Position numbers and translations under genes: made by a program. Source: Thiohalomonas denitrificans (GTDB lineage: Bacteria > Pseudomonadota > Gammaproteobacteria > Thiohalomonadales > Thiohalomonadaceae). Taken from it: DNA of 64,000 nucleotides. How positions within the stretch are numbered: the first letter of the stretch is position 1; each line of letters opens with the position of its first letter. Below, one piece after another: positions 35,437 through 43,921 of this stretch. Below the pieces are notes generated by a model, which ran no database searches, was not told where the DNA came from, and saw nothing but the letters and a program-made list of their open reading frames with translations. Location: contig DYFR01000012.1 of NCBI GenBank assembly GCA_020725115.1, forward strand, positions 1 through 64,000, in the 5' to 3' direction.

Positions 35437-36174
35437 ATGGACCCGCTCACCCTCGCCGCCTTTCTCTTTGTCGTCGCCCTCGGCGCCTATGTGCAGACCG
35501 TCACCGGTTTCGCCCTCGGCCTCATCGTCATGGGCGGCATCACCCTGTTCGATCTGGCGCCGGTGGCCTACACCGCCGTGGTGGTGAGCTTCACCGCCCT
35601 CGCCAATAACATTCTCGCCCTGCACCGCGGCCTGCATTTCATTGATCGCCGCGCTCTGGCCTACACCCTGCTCGGCATGCTGCCGGCGGTGTATCTGGGC
35701 GTGCTGCTGCTGGGCGAACTGCACAGCACCTCGGTGGAAACCCTGCGCATGATCCTCGGCGTGGTGATCCTGGCGGGCGGCATCATGCTGGCACTGCGGC
35801 CGCACCCGCGACAGCATCGCGCCGGGGGATGGGTGGATGCCGGAGTCGGTGTTGCCGGGGGAATCCTGGGCGGGATGTTTGCCATCGGCGGGCCGCCGCT
35901 GGTATTTCACTTCTACCGCCAGCCATTGCAGCTGGCAGTGATTCGCGCCACCCTGCTCGCCACCTTCGCGGTGGCCACGGCAATACGCCTGGTGTACGTC
36001 GGACTGGAGGGTGATATCGATCTGCCCATGGTGCAGACCAGTCTGCTGTGCCTGCCGGTGGTGTTCCTTGCCACCGTCCTTGGCCGCCACTATCCGCCGC
36101 CCCTGCCCGACCTCGCCATGCGCCGCTTCGCCTTCGGCCTGCTCGGCGTCATCGGATTGATGCTGCTGGTTTGA
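35437..36174 (+). CDS. TSUP-family permease (TauE/SafE), sulfite/organosulfur exporter type
   Basis: 245 residues, about eight helices in two halves. VQTVTGFALGLIVMGGITL near the N-terminus and GGILGGMFAIGGPPLVFHFY in the centre are the two TSUP signatures. Family members move sulfite, sulfoacetate or taurine-derived sulfur out of the cytosol; substrate uncertain. Probably co-transcribed with the DUF2384 gene. A second TSUP permease of a different subgroup lies at 55821-56594. Confidence 0.88.
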   Translation: MDPLTLAAFLFVVALGAYVQTVTGFALGLIVMGGITLFDLAPVAYTAVVVSFTALANNILALHRGLHFIDRRALAYTLLGMLPAVYLGVLLLGELHSTSVETLRMILGVVILAGGIMLALRPHPRQHRAGGWVDAGVGVAGGILGGMFAIGGPPLVFHFYRQPLQLAVIRATLLATFAVATAIRLVYVGLEGDIDLPMVQTSLLCLPVVFLATVLGRHYPPPLPDLAMRRFAFGLLGVIGLMLLV

Positions 36175-36177
36175 ATG

Positions 36178-36247
36178 CAGGAGCCCACTCCGCGGGCGAA
36201 AGCGGCACCTGGCCCTGGCACTGTTCGCCGAGAGGACTCGGCTCCTA
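36178..36247. repeat. GGAGCC...GGCTCC palindromic repeat
   Basis: Imperfect inverted repeat with outer CAGGAGCCCACTC and GACTCGGCTCCTAC and inner GCGGGCGAAAG / CTGTTCGCCG, between the convergent TSUP and SPOR genes. It resembles the GTGGGAGC elements near 42 and 46 kb. Confidence 0.6.
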
Positions 36248-36249
36248 CC

Positions 36250-37494
36250 TTACTTGTCCAACCCCACCCACGGCGTGACGCCCATTTTGTAGCGGATCAT
36301 ATCGCTATAGACCTGCGCCTGTTCGCGTGAAGCGAATCCGGTGGCACGCACGCGGTGCCAGGTGCGGCCATTCATCTGCGCCGTCTGCACTTCGACGTTG
36401 AAACCGGCCTGCTGCATTCTCTGCTGCTCCGCCGCCGCTGCCCTGGCATCGGTGAGGGAGGCGACATTCACTACCCAGCCACCGCTGCCGGTCGGCTTGG
36501 GCGCCGCTTGTGGCGCCGGAGCGGTCGTGGCCGGCTTGGCTGCGGGTTGTGGTGCCGGGCGTGTCGCCGCAGGCTTTTCCGCTACCTTGGCAGCCGCTTG
36601 TGCCGCACGCTCGGTGACCGCCAGCGCATCGCGCAGGCCGCCGATGTCGTGCTCCAGCGTGTCCAGCCGGGCTATCACGGCATCCAGTTGCTGACTGGAC
36701 TCACTCAAATGAGTCATCGGGCCGTCGATAACCAGGGCCATTTCATTGACGCGCTGGGCAAGCCGCGCCACCGTCTCCTGGGTTGAACGATCCGGCCCGA
36801 CCAAAACCCCGGCCGGCTGCTGGCGCAGCTGTGCCAGTTCGGCACGCAGATCATTGATCTGCCCATGCAGGCTGAGGGCAAACCACCCGGCCACCGCGGC
36901 AATCACCAGGGAAAACACCGCCACGCCAATGCTGGAGACATCAAACATCCTGTTGTCTGCCGGCGGCCCATCGTCTGCCGCCATGATCGATACCGGTGCA
37001 GCGTATGACGGGGCCACCCCGGCAGCGGTGGAACTGGCGGGAGGCAGGTCGAACATGTCGTCGATCCCCTGCCGCGTATTGTCTTCCGCCACGGGCTCAG
37101 GCATGTCGCCGAGCATATCCAGGTTCATGTCGTCCGGCACCGCTTCGGCCTCGACATGCAGTTCCGGCACATCGACGGCATCCTCCGGCACCGTGAGATC
37201 CGGCTCAATGTCCGGCATCCCATCCACTGCCACAGGCTCCAGTTCGTCCGTCGCCAGATCTATCGATTCCGTCACCACATCGTCCGGTTCATCGAAAGTG
37301 GCGGAGTCCTCGCGCGGCTCCGGCACTGCATCTCCCTGGCCGAACTCGTTGAGAAAGGCGTCGAGCGCATCCAGATCCGTAGCGCCGTCCCCGGTTGCAG
37401 CACCCTTGCCACCATCATCGTCACCCGGAACATCACGAAAATCCGCCAACAGATCGTCTTCGTGCTGCCCATCGGGAATTTGCCTGTCGCTCAT
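36250..37494 (-). CDS. SPOR-domain inner-membrane protein
   Basis: 414 residues. A long acidic N-terminal region (about 1-190, rich in Asp/Glu/Pro), a single membrane helix (about 195-217; VAVFSLVIAAVAGWFALSL), a coiled coil, an Ala/Pro/Lys linker (about 305-340) and a C-terminal SPOR domain (about 340-414; GGWVVNVASL, RMQQAGFNVEVQTA, GFASREQAQVYSD). SPOR domains bind denuded glycan at division septa. The acidic cytosolic part is unusual in length. Function beyond septal targeting is unknown. Confidence 0.87.
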   Translation of the reverse strand: MSDRQIPDGQHEDDLLADFRDVPGDDDGGKGAATGDGATDLDALDAFLNEFGQGDAVPEPREDSATFDEPDDVVTESIDLATDELEPVAVDGMPDIEPDLTVPEDAVDVPELHVEAEAVPDDMNLDMLGDMPEPVAEDNTRQGIDDMFDLPPASSTAAGVAPSYAAPVSIMAADDGPPADNRMFDVSSIGVAVFSLVIAAVAGWFALSLHGQINDLRAELAQLRQQPAGVLVGPDRSTQETVARLAQRVNEMALVIDGPMTHLSESSQQLDAVIARLDTLEHDIGGLRDALAVTERAAQAAAKVAEKPAATRPAPQPAAKPATTAPAPQAAPKPTGSGGWVVNVASLTDARAAAAEQQRMQQAGFNVEVQTAQMNGRTWHRVRATGFASREQAQVYSDMIRYKMGVTPWVGLDK

Positions 37495-37602
37495 GATCTG
37501 CCTCGTTATTTTTCTCTGCCCGGCCGCCCCCATTGTAATGACCGGGCCGCTGCACCGGCACAGACTAACAACAGCCGGCGCGGGCGGCAAACCCCCGCTT
37601 CA

Positions 37603-38013
37603 CTACGCACCCCGCTCCGCCTTGAGCAGATCACGTATTTCGGTGAGCAACTCTTCTTCGCGCGACGGCGCGGGCGGGGCGGGTGGCGCCTCCTCGTGCT
37701 GGCGGCGCAGCCGATTGATGCCCTTCACCAGCAGAAACACGGCAAAGGCGACGATGATGAAATCGACCGTGGTTTGAATGAAGCGGCCATAATTGATCGT
37801 GACTGCGGCGGCCCCCTCGTGCAGCACCGGCAGACTGATCGCCAGATCGGAAAAATCCACGCCGCCAATGAGCAGCCCCAGCGGCGGCATCACTACATCG
37901 GCCACCAGCGAGCTGACAATCTTGCCGAAGGCAGCGCCGATAATGATGCCTACCGCCATGTCGACCACATTGCCGCGCACTGCAAAAGCCTTGAACTCCT
38001 GCACCATACCCAT
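37603..38013 (-). CDS. mscL: Large-conductance mechanosensitive channel
   Basis: 136 residues. Two membrane helices with the pore-lining [21 protein letters not shown] and a second helix around [18 protein letters not shown], then a proline-rich linker and charged C-terminal helix ([10 protein letters not shown]). It opens as a pentamer in response to membrane tension, releasing solutes on osmotic downshock. ATG 38013 gives the family N-terminus. Confidence 0.97.
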   Translation of the reverse strand: MGMVQEFKAFAVRGNVVDMAVGIIIGAAFGKIVSSLVADVVMPPLGLLIGGVDFSDLAISLPVLHEGAAAVTINYGRFIQTTVDFIIVAFAVFLLVKGINRLRRQHEEAPPAPPAPSREEELLTEIRDLLKAERGA

Positions 38014-38223
38014 AACTGTCTCCCCCTGTTCCGGACGGGCCGGTCGTCCCAATCAAATGTTCCGAAAAGTGGCCAGCTTGCCTCTCCTTCGTCCTGGTGG
38101 AGAAGGTCGCAACCATTCCGGAACGGCTATTCAATCAGCATCATGATGCCGCGGCTGGCACGCTGGCAACCGGGCTGATCCGGGACTGTTCTGCTGCGCG
38201 GGAGGAAGGACAGCCGCAGGCTG

Positions 38224-38988
38224 CTAACGGCGCTCCTCGGCACCGAAGTAACGCATCAGCACTTCGCCTATCGACGGCGGCAGATTTTTCGCGCCGCCGA
38301 ACTCGGCATTGGTCAGATCGGCATGAATGAAATCCGCCTGCGCCAGGTCGGCGCCGCGAAAACGCGCGAAGCGCAGGATGGCGCCGCTGAAGCGCACCCC
38401 CACCAGACGTGCGCCGCTGAAATCCGTCGCCTCGGCATCCAGGCCGGTCATGTCCGAGCCGCTGAAATCAGCATCATGCAGCCTTGCTCCGGCCATGCCG
38501 CCGCTGCGCATGAAGCAACCGAGACAGCGTGTCCGACTCAGATCCGACTCATCGAACAAGACATCCTTGAGATAGGCGCCGGTGAAATCGGCCCCCGGCG
38601 CCCGCACCTGAAGCAGGTTGGTGCCAAACATGAAGGCATCGTTGAGCCGGGCCTGATCCATGCGGGCACCATTGAATGTGGTATGGAACAGGTCGGCGCC
38701 GGAGAAGTCGGCCGCGCGCAGATCGGCATCGTTGAAATAGGCCCACTTGAGATTGGCACCGCGAAAATCGGCACCGGCCAGCCGGGCACCACGGAAGTTC
38801 ATGCTTTCCAGCTGCATGCCTGCAAAGCGTGCGCCGTCCAGCGCGTGCCCGGCAAGGGAAACCCCGGCAAAATCGCAATGGCTCAAATCGGTACGTGGTG
38901 CCGGTCTGGCACAATCGCCGTGCGGCAGGCTGGCGATTGCGGCCAGCGGTAATGCAGTCAGCAGTGCGGCAAGGAACCGTCGAATCAT
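38224..38988 (-). CDS. Secreted pentapeptide-repeat protein
   Basis: 254 residues. Signal peptide (about 1-20, ending AIA), then most of the mature protein consists of A-[DN]-[LF]-x-x pentapeptides (GADFRGANLKWAYFNDADLR, ADFSGADLFHTTFNGA) forming a right-handed quadrilateral beta-helix. Three ATGs lie in series at 38994, 38991 and 38988; the third has the best spacing from GGGAG. A signal peptide on such a protein is not rare in this group. No known ligand or target. Confidence 0.85.
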   Translation of the reverse strand: MIRRFLAALLTALPLAAIASLPHGDCARPAPRTDLSHCDFAGVSLAGHALDGARFAGMQLESMNFRGARLAGADFRGANLKWAYFNDADLRAADFSGADLFHTTFNGARMDQARLNDAFMFGTNLLQVRAPGADFTGAYLKDVLFDESDLSRTRCLGCFMRSGGMAGARLHDADFSGSDMTGLDAEATDFSGARLVGVRFSGAILRFARFRGADLAQADFIHADLTNAEFGGAKNLPPSIGEVLMRYFGAEERR

Positions 38989-39094
38989 CATCATTCTCCC
39001 GGCAACGGGGAAAGCATAGCAGCCCGAGGCTATGGCAAGCAGCGGCCGGATACCGCTACACTCCCGTGCCATCACCCACCACCCGGCAACGGAT

Positions 39095-39805
39095 ATGGAT
39101 ACAGTCAGCTACGAATACCGCTTCAGCTTTCCCAATGGACGCGAGGAGCAGTTCCACATCCACCTGGACGGAATCACGCTGACACCACACGAAGCCCTGC
39201 CGCCGGTGCTGCCGGACTGGACGCGGCTGGAGTTCAGGCAATGCGAGGGCTGCCAGCTGCCCTACGGCTCCTACAGTCACTGCCCGCTGGCGGCGCATCT
39301 GTCACCGGTGGTGGAACAGCTGAGCGACGTCACCTCCATCGACCAGGTCAAGGTCACCGTGCGGGTGGATGACCGCACCCTCACCCGCAGCGCCACCGCG
39401 CAGGAAGGCATCAGTTCGCTGATGGGCATCATCATCGCCACCAGCGGCTGCCCGGTTACCGATTTTTTCAAACCCATGGCGCGCTTCCACCTGCCCTTCG
39501 CCAGCACCGAGGAAACCTTCTACCGTGCCGCCTCCATGTACATGCTGGCGCAGTACTACCGCTGGCAGGACAACCTGTCCGCCGACATGGACATGAAGGG
39601 ACTGTTCCGCTTTTACGAAAAGGTGGCCAAGGTGAACAAGGGCATGGCCGAGCGCATCCGTTCCATCAAGCGCGAGGACGGCACCATCAACGCCATCGTC
39701 CTGCTCGACATGTTCGTCAAGGGCATGCCGCACGAGCTGGGGGCCACGCTGGAAGATCTGAAACCGCTGTTTGCGCCCTATCTGGCTGACACCAACATCA
39801 TTTAA
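39095..39805 (+). CDS. Conserved protein of unknown function with a four-Cys cluster
   Basis: 236 residues, cytosolic. N-terminal third contains CEGCQLPYGSYSHCPLA, three cysteines plus a nearby one at the later SGCPVT, which could bind metal. The rest is helical (TEETFYRAASMYMLAQYYRW, KGMAERIRSIKRED). I recall it as a DUF6901-like family but cannot verify. It converges with the DUF4250 gene and overlaps it by eight bases at 39798-39805. ATG 39095 chosen; upstream frame is not conserved-looking. Confidence 0.7.
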   Translation: MDTVSYEYRFSFPNGREEQFHIHLDGITLTPHEALPPVLPDWTRLEFRQCEGCQLPYGSYSHCPLAAHLSPVVEQLSDVTSIDQVKVTVRVDDRTLTRSATAQEGISSLMGIIIATSGCPVTDFFKPMARFHLPFASTEETFYRAASMYMLAQYYRWQDNLSADMDMKGLFRFYEKVAKVNKGMAERIRSIKREDGTINAIVLLDMFVKGMPHELGATLEDLKPLFAPYLADTNII

Positions 39806-39983
39806 TCCAGCGGAACTGATTCAGGCCGACATCATAACGATAGCCGACCTGAGCCAGATGCCGCTCCAACTCCACCCGCTCCACCCCCAGGCTGCGCACC
39901 AAATCATCCAGATCGGCATAATCGTTGCGCAGCTTCATGTTGATCAGGCTGTAGAGCAGGTGCGGGTCGCGCGGCAACTTCAT
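39798..39983 (-). CDS. DUF4250 small protein
   Basis: 61 residues: LPRDPHLLYSLINMKLRNDY and LGVERVELERHLAQVGYRYD match the DUF4250 pattern (a small helical domain found in many bacteria). Starts with ATG overlapping the DUF2061 stop (ATGA at 39980-39983). Function unknown. The same frame runs upstream but that part is the shadow of the DUF2061 gene. It is too short to show more than the helical character. Confidence 0.8.
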   Translation of the reverse strand: MKLPRDPHLLYSLINMKLRNDYADLDDLVRSLGVERVELERHLAQVGYRYDVGLNQFRWIK

Positions 39984-40195
39984 GCCTGCACCGCCTCCAT
40001 CGCCCGCTCTGCCGCACGCCGCGGCCGGCGCCCGAACATCCCCCAGGCCTTTTCGTGGAAGTAGTAACCCACGGTGTTCACTGCCGGCTCCACCAGGGCC
40101 ACGGCACTGCCGATCATCACGTCGCCGGTGAGCGCGTACACCACGCCAAAGGCGACGGAAAAGTGCATGATGGCGAAGGTGATGGTCTTGGTCAT
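39980..40195 (-). CDS. DUF2061 small membrane protein
   Basis: 71 residues, two hydrophobic helices (FAIMHFSVAFGVVYALTGDV and IGSAVALVEPAVNTVGYYFH) and a basic C-terminus (GRRPRRAAERA), the DUF2061 pattern with HEKAW. Probably an inner-membrane protein of unknown role. ATG 40195 is preceded by GGGAGACG; an ATG at 40225 in frame would add ten residues. Overlaps DUF4250 by four bases. Confidence 0.82.
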   Translation of the reverse strand: MTKTITFAIMHFSVAFGVVYALTGDVMIGSAVALVEPAVNTVGYYFHEKAWGMFGRRPRRAAERAMEAVQA

Positions 40196-40371
40196 GGCGG
40201 CGTCTCCCGATAAATGTTGCTTCATGCCTCAAAGGATAGCGGCGCCGTAAAATAGGTGAAATGGATTGTTTGTATCAGTTCGATAGCCAATGACTATTTA
40301 TCGCCCGGCAGGTGGAATAAAGCCAACCGCCGGCCCCACTGAACAGAAACCACCACCAAGCGGAGCTCCCG

Positions 40372-40869
40372 ATGAAAGCACTCCCCCGCCTGCTCGCCCT
40401 CGCCGCCCTGTTGCTGGCCGGCACCGTCCACGCCGACCCGCCGACCGGCTATCCCTTCGTGCCCTACGACGAAGGCCTGCGCCAGGCCCAGGCCAGCGGC
40501 AAGAATATCTTTCTCTACTTCGGCCGCTACGGCTGCGCCTGGTGCGACAAGACCAACAAGGAAAGCTTCTCCGACGCCGGCCTCAAGCAGCTCTACAGCG
40601 ACAACTACGTGCTGGTCTACGTCGACGCCGAGAGCGGCACCCGCCTGACCCTGCCCTCCGGCGAGCGCATCACCGAAATGGAGCTGGGCGCGCGCCTCAA
40701 CGTCTTCGCCACCCCGGTGTTCCTCTACCTGGAGCCGGACGGGACGGCGATCTTCAAGGCGCCGGGCTTCAAGACGGTGCAGGACTTCCGTGACTTCGAC
40801 CGCTTTGTCCGCGGCGGCCACTATAAAAAGATGAAGCTGCTGGAGTTCCTGGCGGAGAACCCGTCGTGA
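40372..40869 (+). CDS. Periplasmic thioredoxin-fold protein (SoxW-like)
   Basis: 165 residues. Signal peptide 1-20 (ending VHA), then a thioredoxin-like domain with YGCAWCDKTNKESF (CAWC) near residue 54 and cis-proline ATPVFLYL. The motif and length resemble SoxW-type thioredoxins, but no sox genes are adjacent. Good ribosome site GGAGCTCCC. Overlaps the next gene by GTGA, so the two should be translated together. Confidence 0.85.
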   Translation: MKALPRLLALAALLLAGTVHADPPTGYPFVPYDEGLRQAQASGKNIFLYFGRYGCAWCDKTNKESFSDAGLKQLYSDNYVLVYVDAESGTRLTLPSGERITEMELGARLNVFATPVFLYLEPDGTAIFKAPGFKTVQDFRDFDRFVRGGHYKKMKLLEFLAENPS

Positions 40870-42065
40870 GGAGGCTGGCGGGCGGGATGCTGGGCCTGAT
40901 GCTGGCTTTGCCGCTGCAGGCAGAGTGGGCGTTCGCCGACTTCGAGGCCGTATCGGGCGCGCCGCAGGAAAAGCTGTTCCCCCACCTGGAGTCCGCCGGG
41001 CGCGGCAACCTCGCCGCCAGCGGGGAGCACCTGGTCGTGGTGTGGGAGGACAACCGCGACGGCAGCCCGCAGGTGTATGCCGCCCTGCGCCGCCAGGATC
41101 GCCCCGGCTTTGCCGTACCGCTGCGCCTCAGTGCCGGCAAGGAGGCCTACGAGCCGGTGGTGATCGGCCTGGGCCAAGGCCGCTTTCTCGCCGCCTTCGA
41201 GCAGGACGGCAAGGTGGTGGCGCGGGTATTCTCGGCCACCGCAACCGGTGCGCTCATCACAATGGATGACGCGGCCTCCGCCCAGATCACCCTGGCCACG
41301 AGCAACGGCCGCATTCATGCCGCCTGGGGCCGCCGCGACGGCCGATTCCTGCGTCTGGTCAGCGCCCCGCTCAGCGTCGACGGCATGAAGGTCCGCGCCG
41401 GCAGCGCGCACGCCGTGGACCTGAGTCCGGCCCAGGACGAACAGCTCTATGCCTCCCTCGCGGCGACCAATAAAGGCTACGCCATCGCCTGGGAAGACCG
41501 CCGCGCCGGCCACACCCGGCTGCTGACGGCGGTAAGCCGCGACGGCAAGGAATGGAGCGCGCCGCAGCCGCTCAACGAAATCCCGCACGGCGGCAGCGCC
41601 GCCGAACTGGGCCTGGGCCGCGGCCCCGGCGTCACCCGCGTCAGTCTCGCCGGCGACGGCGACGCCGTGGTGGCGGCCGTCTGGATGGACAAGCGCGACT
41701 TCCTCTCCGGCTACGACATCTATGCCGGAGTGAGCACTGACAACGGCTCAAGCTTCGGCCCCAACGAGAAGGCCCAGGACGCCTTCGCCGCCGAAAAGCC
41801 GCAGTGGCACCCGGCGGTCGCCATCACCCCCCACGGCGTGGTCGCCGCCTGGGATGACCCGCGCGACGACACGCCGGACATCTGGCTCTCCACCCGCCAC
41901 GGTGAAAAGGACTGGAGCGACGACTTCACCCTCCCCGGCGCCTCCGGCCCCGGCCACCAGGACAACCCGGCGCTGCTGTGGCACGACGGACGCCTGCACC
42001 TGGCGTGGGTACACAAGGGCGAGGACGGGGCACAGGTGCGCTATGCGCAGGGGGAATGGGACTAA
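40866..42065 (+). CDS. Secreted beta-propeller protein (BNR/sialidase-like repeats)
   Basis: 399 residues. Signal peptide 1-19. Several repeats of a W-[ED]-D-x-R-D/A-G type appear: VVVWEDNRDGSPQVYAALRR, IAWEDRRAGHTRLLTAVS, VVAAVWMDKRDFLSGYDIYA and VVAAWDDPRDDTPDIWLSTR, spaced about 70-100 residues apart as in a six-bladed propeller. No sialidase active-site set is evident, so a binding role is more likely. GTG start overlaps the thioredoxin-gene stop. Followed by a large nested repeat. Confidence 0.75.
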   Translation: MRRLAGGMLGLMLALPLQAEWAFADFEAVSGAPQEKLFPHLESAGRGNLAASGEHLVVVWEDNRDGSPQVYAALRRQDRPGFAVPLRLSAGKEAYEPVVIGLGQGRFLAAFEQDGKVVARVFSATATGALITMDDAASAQITLATSNGRIHAAWGRRDGRFLRLVSAPLSVDGMKVRAGSAHAVDLSPAQDEQLYASLAATNKGYAIAWEDRRAGHTRLLTAVSRDGKEWSAPQPLNEIPHGGSAAELGLGRGPGVTRVSLAGDGDAVVAAVWMDKRDFLSGYDIYAGVSTDNGSSFGPNEKAQDAFAAEKPQWHPAVAITPHGVVAAWDDPRDDTPDIWLSTRHGEKDWSDDFTLPGASGPGHQDNPALLWHDGRLHLAWVHKGEDGAQVRYAQGEWD

Positions 42066-42076
42066 GGGGAAAGGAG

Positions 42077-42298
42077 AGATACAAGATACAAGTGGCAAGA
42101 TACAAGTGAAGGAGCGCCATGCGCACAGCTGTTTAAATTCAACGTGTCTTGTCAGACTTCGTGGGAGCCTGATTCATCGGGCGATAGCAGCCTTGCTACA
42201 GGCACATCGCCCGATGAATCAGGCTCCCACAGAGAATTCAAAAACAGCGCGCAGCGCACTCCTTCACTTGTATCTTGCCACTTGCAACTTGTAACTGC
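42077..42298. repeat. Three-tier nested palindrome
   Basis: The outer tier is an ACAAGTG-family inverted repeat (42077-42117 against 42254-42296). The middle tier is GCGCACAGCTGTTTAAATTC (42121-42140) against a looser match in 42234-42256. The inner tier is a perfect 25-bp inverted repeat (42161-42185 and 42206-42230) starting GTGGGAGCCTGATTC. The DNA could fold into one long cruciform. No coding frame is present in this 240-bp gap. Confidence 0.8.
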
Positions 42299-42305
42299 TT
42301 TTCAA

Positions 42306-42962
42306 TCATTCAACGGGGAGCCCCGCCTGCTTCCATTCCGGGTAGCCGTTTTCCAGGCGCCGCGCCTGGTAGCCCTGGGCACGCAGGCGCCGCACCGCCT
42401 CGAAGGCCAGTACGCAGTACGGCCCGCGGCAATAGGCCACCACTTCATTTTCCTTCGGCAGCGCGGCCAGATGCTGCTCCAGTTCGGCGAGAGGGATATT
42501 GATGGCACCGGGCAGATGGCCGGCGGCAAACTCCTCGGGCGGGCGCACATCGAGCACGGTGACCAGCCCGTCGCGGGCGCGACTCAAAAGCTCGGTGGCG
42601 GGCAACGGCTCCAGGCTGTCCTTGACCGTCAGGTAGGTGTCCACCAGACGCGACACATCGGCGAGGTGGGTCTCCGCCACCCGGCGCAGGCACTCCAGGG
42701 CGGCGATGACATCGTCGCCCGACAGGCGGTAGTGCACGTGCTGCCCCTCCTTGCGCGCGACGACCAGCCCTGCCTGACGCAGCTGCTGCAAGTGCTGGGA
42801 GGTGTTGGCCACGGTGAGGCCCGAGACCTTGGACAGCGCCTCCACCGTGCGCTCGCCCTGGGCGAGGAATTCGAGCAGCTCCAGCCGGTTGCCGTTGGCC
42901 ATCGCCTTTGCCACGCGGGCGAACTGTTCGAAGAGTTGCTGTTTGAAGCCTTGGCTTGACAT
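42306..42962 (-). CDS. ArsR-family regulator fused to a rhodanese domain
   Basis: 218 residues. ArsR winged helix (about 10-95; VSGLTVANTSQHLQQLRQAG as recognition helix) followed by a rhodanese (about 115-218) with active-site Cys178 in CRGPYC and a second Cys183. The DNA-binding domain has one cysteine, Cys91, and lacks the Cys41-type residue of BigR/SqrR, so sulfane sulfur is probably sensed via rhodanese persulfidation. ATG 42962. It is divergent from a hydrolase-TlpA-VTT gene set, with the dyad ATTCAA-N8-TTGAAT in between. The same dyad precedes a TSUP/desulfurase operon 13 kb away. Confidence 0.9.
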   Translation of the reverse strand: MSSQGFKQQLFEQFARVAKAMANGNRLELLEFLAQGERTVEALSKVSGLTVANTSQHLQQLRQAGLVVARKEGQHVHYRLSGDDVIAALECLRRVAETHLADVSRLVDTYLTVKDSLEPLPATELLSRARDGLVTVLDVRPPEEFAAGHLPGAINIPLAELEQHLAALPKENEVVAYCRGPYCVLAFEAVRRLRAQGYQARRLENGYPEWKQAGLPVE

Positions 42963-42984
42963 CGTCGGGGCATCCCCTTCAAAT

Positions 42985-43004
42985 ATTCAATGAAGAACTT
43001 GAAT
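42985..43004. promoter_or_regulatory. Operator dyad ATTCAA-N8-TTGAAT, divergent promoter
   Basis: ATTCAA-TGAAGAAC-TTGAAT, a perfect six-base-arm dyad centred between the ArsR-rhodanese gene (start 22 bp to the left) and the hydrolase gene (start 26 bp to the right). TATAAC follows at 43005-43010 as a rightward -10 candidate. A binding site here would allow autoregulation and control of the rightward operon. It is identical in arms and spacing to 55769-55788. Confidence 0.75.
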
Positions 43005-43030
43005 TATAACACCGCACTGGAGGAATCATC

Positions 43031-43921
43031 TTGAAACACCTGCTGCCCATTCTGTGCCTGCTCGTCGGCCTCGGCAATGCCCAGGCCGAACCGCTCACCC
43101 TGACCCACCAGGGCCTGCAAGTGGCCGCCGAGCTGGAACGCGCCGGTGACGACTGGAAGGCGAGGCCGGTGATCCTGCTGCTGCACGGCACCCTGGCGCA
43201 CCACCGCATGGAGATCATCAGCACCCTGCAGCAGGCCTTCAGTGAGCGCGGCTACAGCTCCCTGGCCATCAACCTCAGTCTGGGCCAGAGTGCACGCGAG
43301 GGCATGTACGACTGCGCCGCGCCGCACCGCCACCTGCACACCGATGCGGTGGGCGAGGTCGGCCTGTGGCTGGACTGGCTCAAGGGACAGGGCGTGCAGT
43401 CCATCGTGCTGTTCGGCCACTCCCGCGGCGGCAACCAGATCGCCCGCTACGCCGCCGCCCACGACAGCGCCCTGATCCAGAGCCTGGTCCTCGCCGCGCC
43501 GCAGACCTGGAGTGCCGGCTATGACGAGAAGAACTACCAGACCCGCTACAACAAGCCCCTCGCCGCCGAGCTGAAAAAGGCCGAGGCTCTGGTGGCCAAG
43601 GGTAAGGGCGACACCCTGCTGCAGCCGGTGGACTTCATCTACTGCCAGCAGACCGCGGCCACCGCCCGCGCCTTCCTCTCCTACCACCAGCCCGACCCAC
43701 GCATGGACACCCCGACGGTGCTGCGCGAGGTGCGCAAGCCGGTGCTGGTCATCGCCGGCTCGGAAGATACGACGGTGCGCGATCTGCCGCAGAAGATGGC
43801 CGAGGTGCAGCCCGGCGAACATGCCCGGCTGCTCACCATCGACGGCGCCGACCACTTCTTCCTCGACCTCTACGCCGAGGAGCTGGCCGACGCCGCGGTG
43901 GCGTTCATCGAGGCGCACTGA
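43031..43921 (+). CDS. Periplasmic alpha/beta hydrolase
   Basis: 296 residues. Signal peptide 1-20 (ending AQA), oxyanion HGTLAHHRME, nucleophile elbow GHSRGGNQIARY with the serine near 130, and the catalytic His in GADHFFLD; VLVIAGSEDTTV gives the acid. Start is TTG at 43031 with a strong GGAGGAATC site eight bases earlier. Substrate unknown. First gene of a rightward set behind the ArsR-rhodanese operator. Confidence 0.87.
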   Translation: MKHLLPILCLLVGLGNAQAEPLTLTHQGLQVAAELERAGDDWKARPVILLLHGTLAHHRMEIISTLQQAFSERGYSSLAINLSLGQSAREGMYDCAAPHRHLHTDAVGEVGLWLDWLKGQGVQSIVLFGHSRGGNQIARYAAAHDSALIQSLVLAAPQTWSAGYDEKNYQTRYNKPLAAELKKAEALVAKGKGDTLLQPVDFIYCQQTAATARAFLSYHQPDPRMDTPTVLREVRKPVLVIAGSEDTTVRDLPQKMAEVQPGEHARLLTIDGADHFFLDLYAEELADAAVAFIEAH

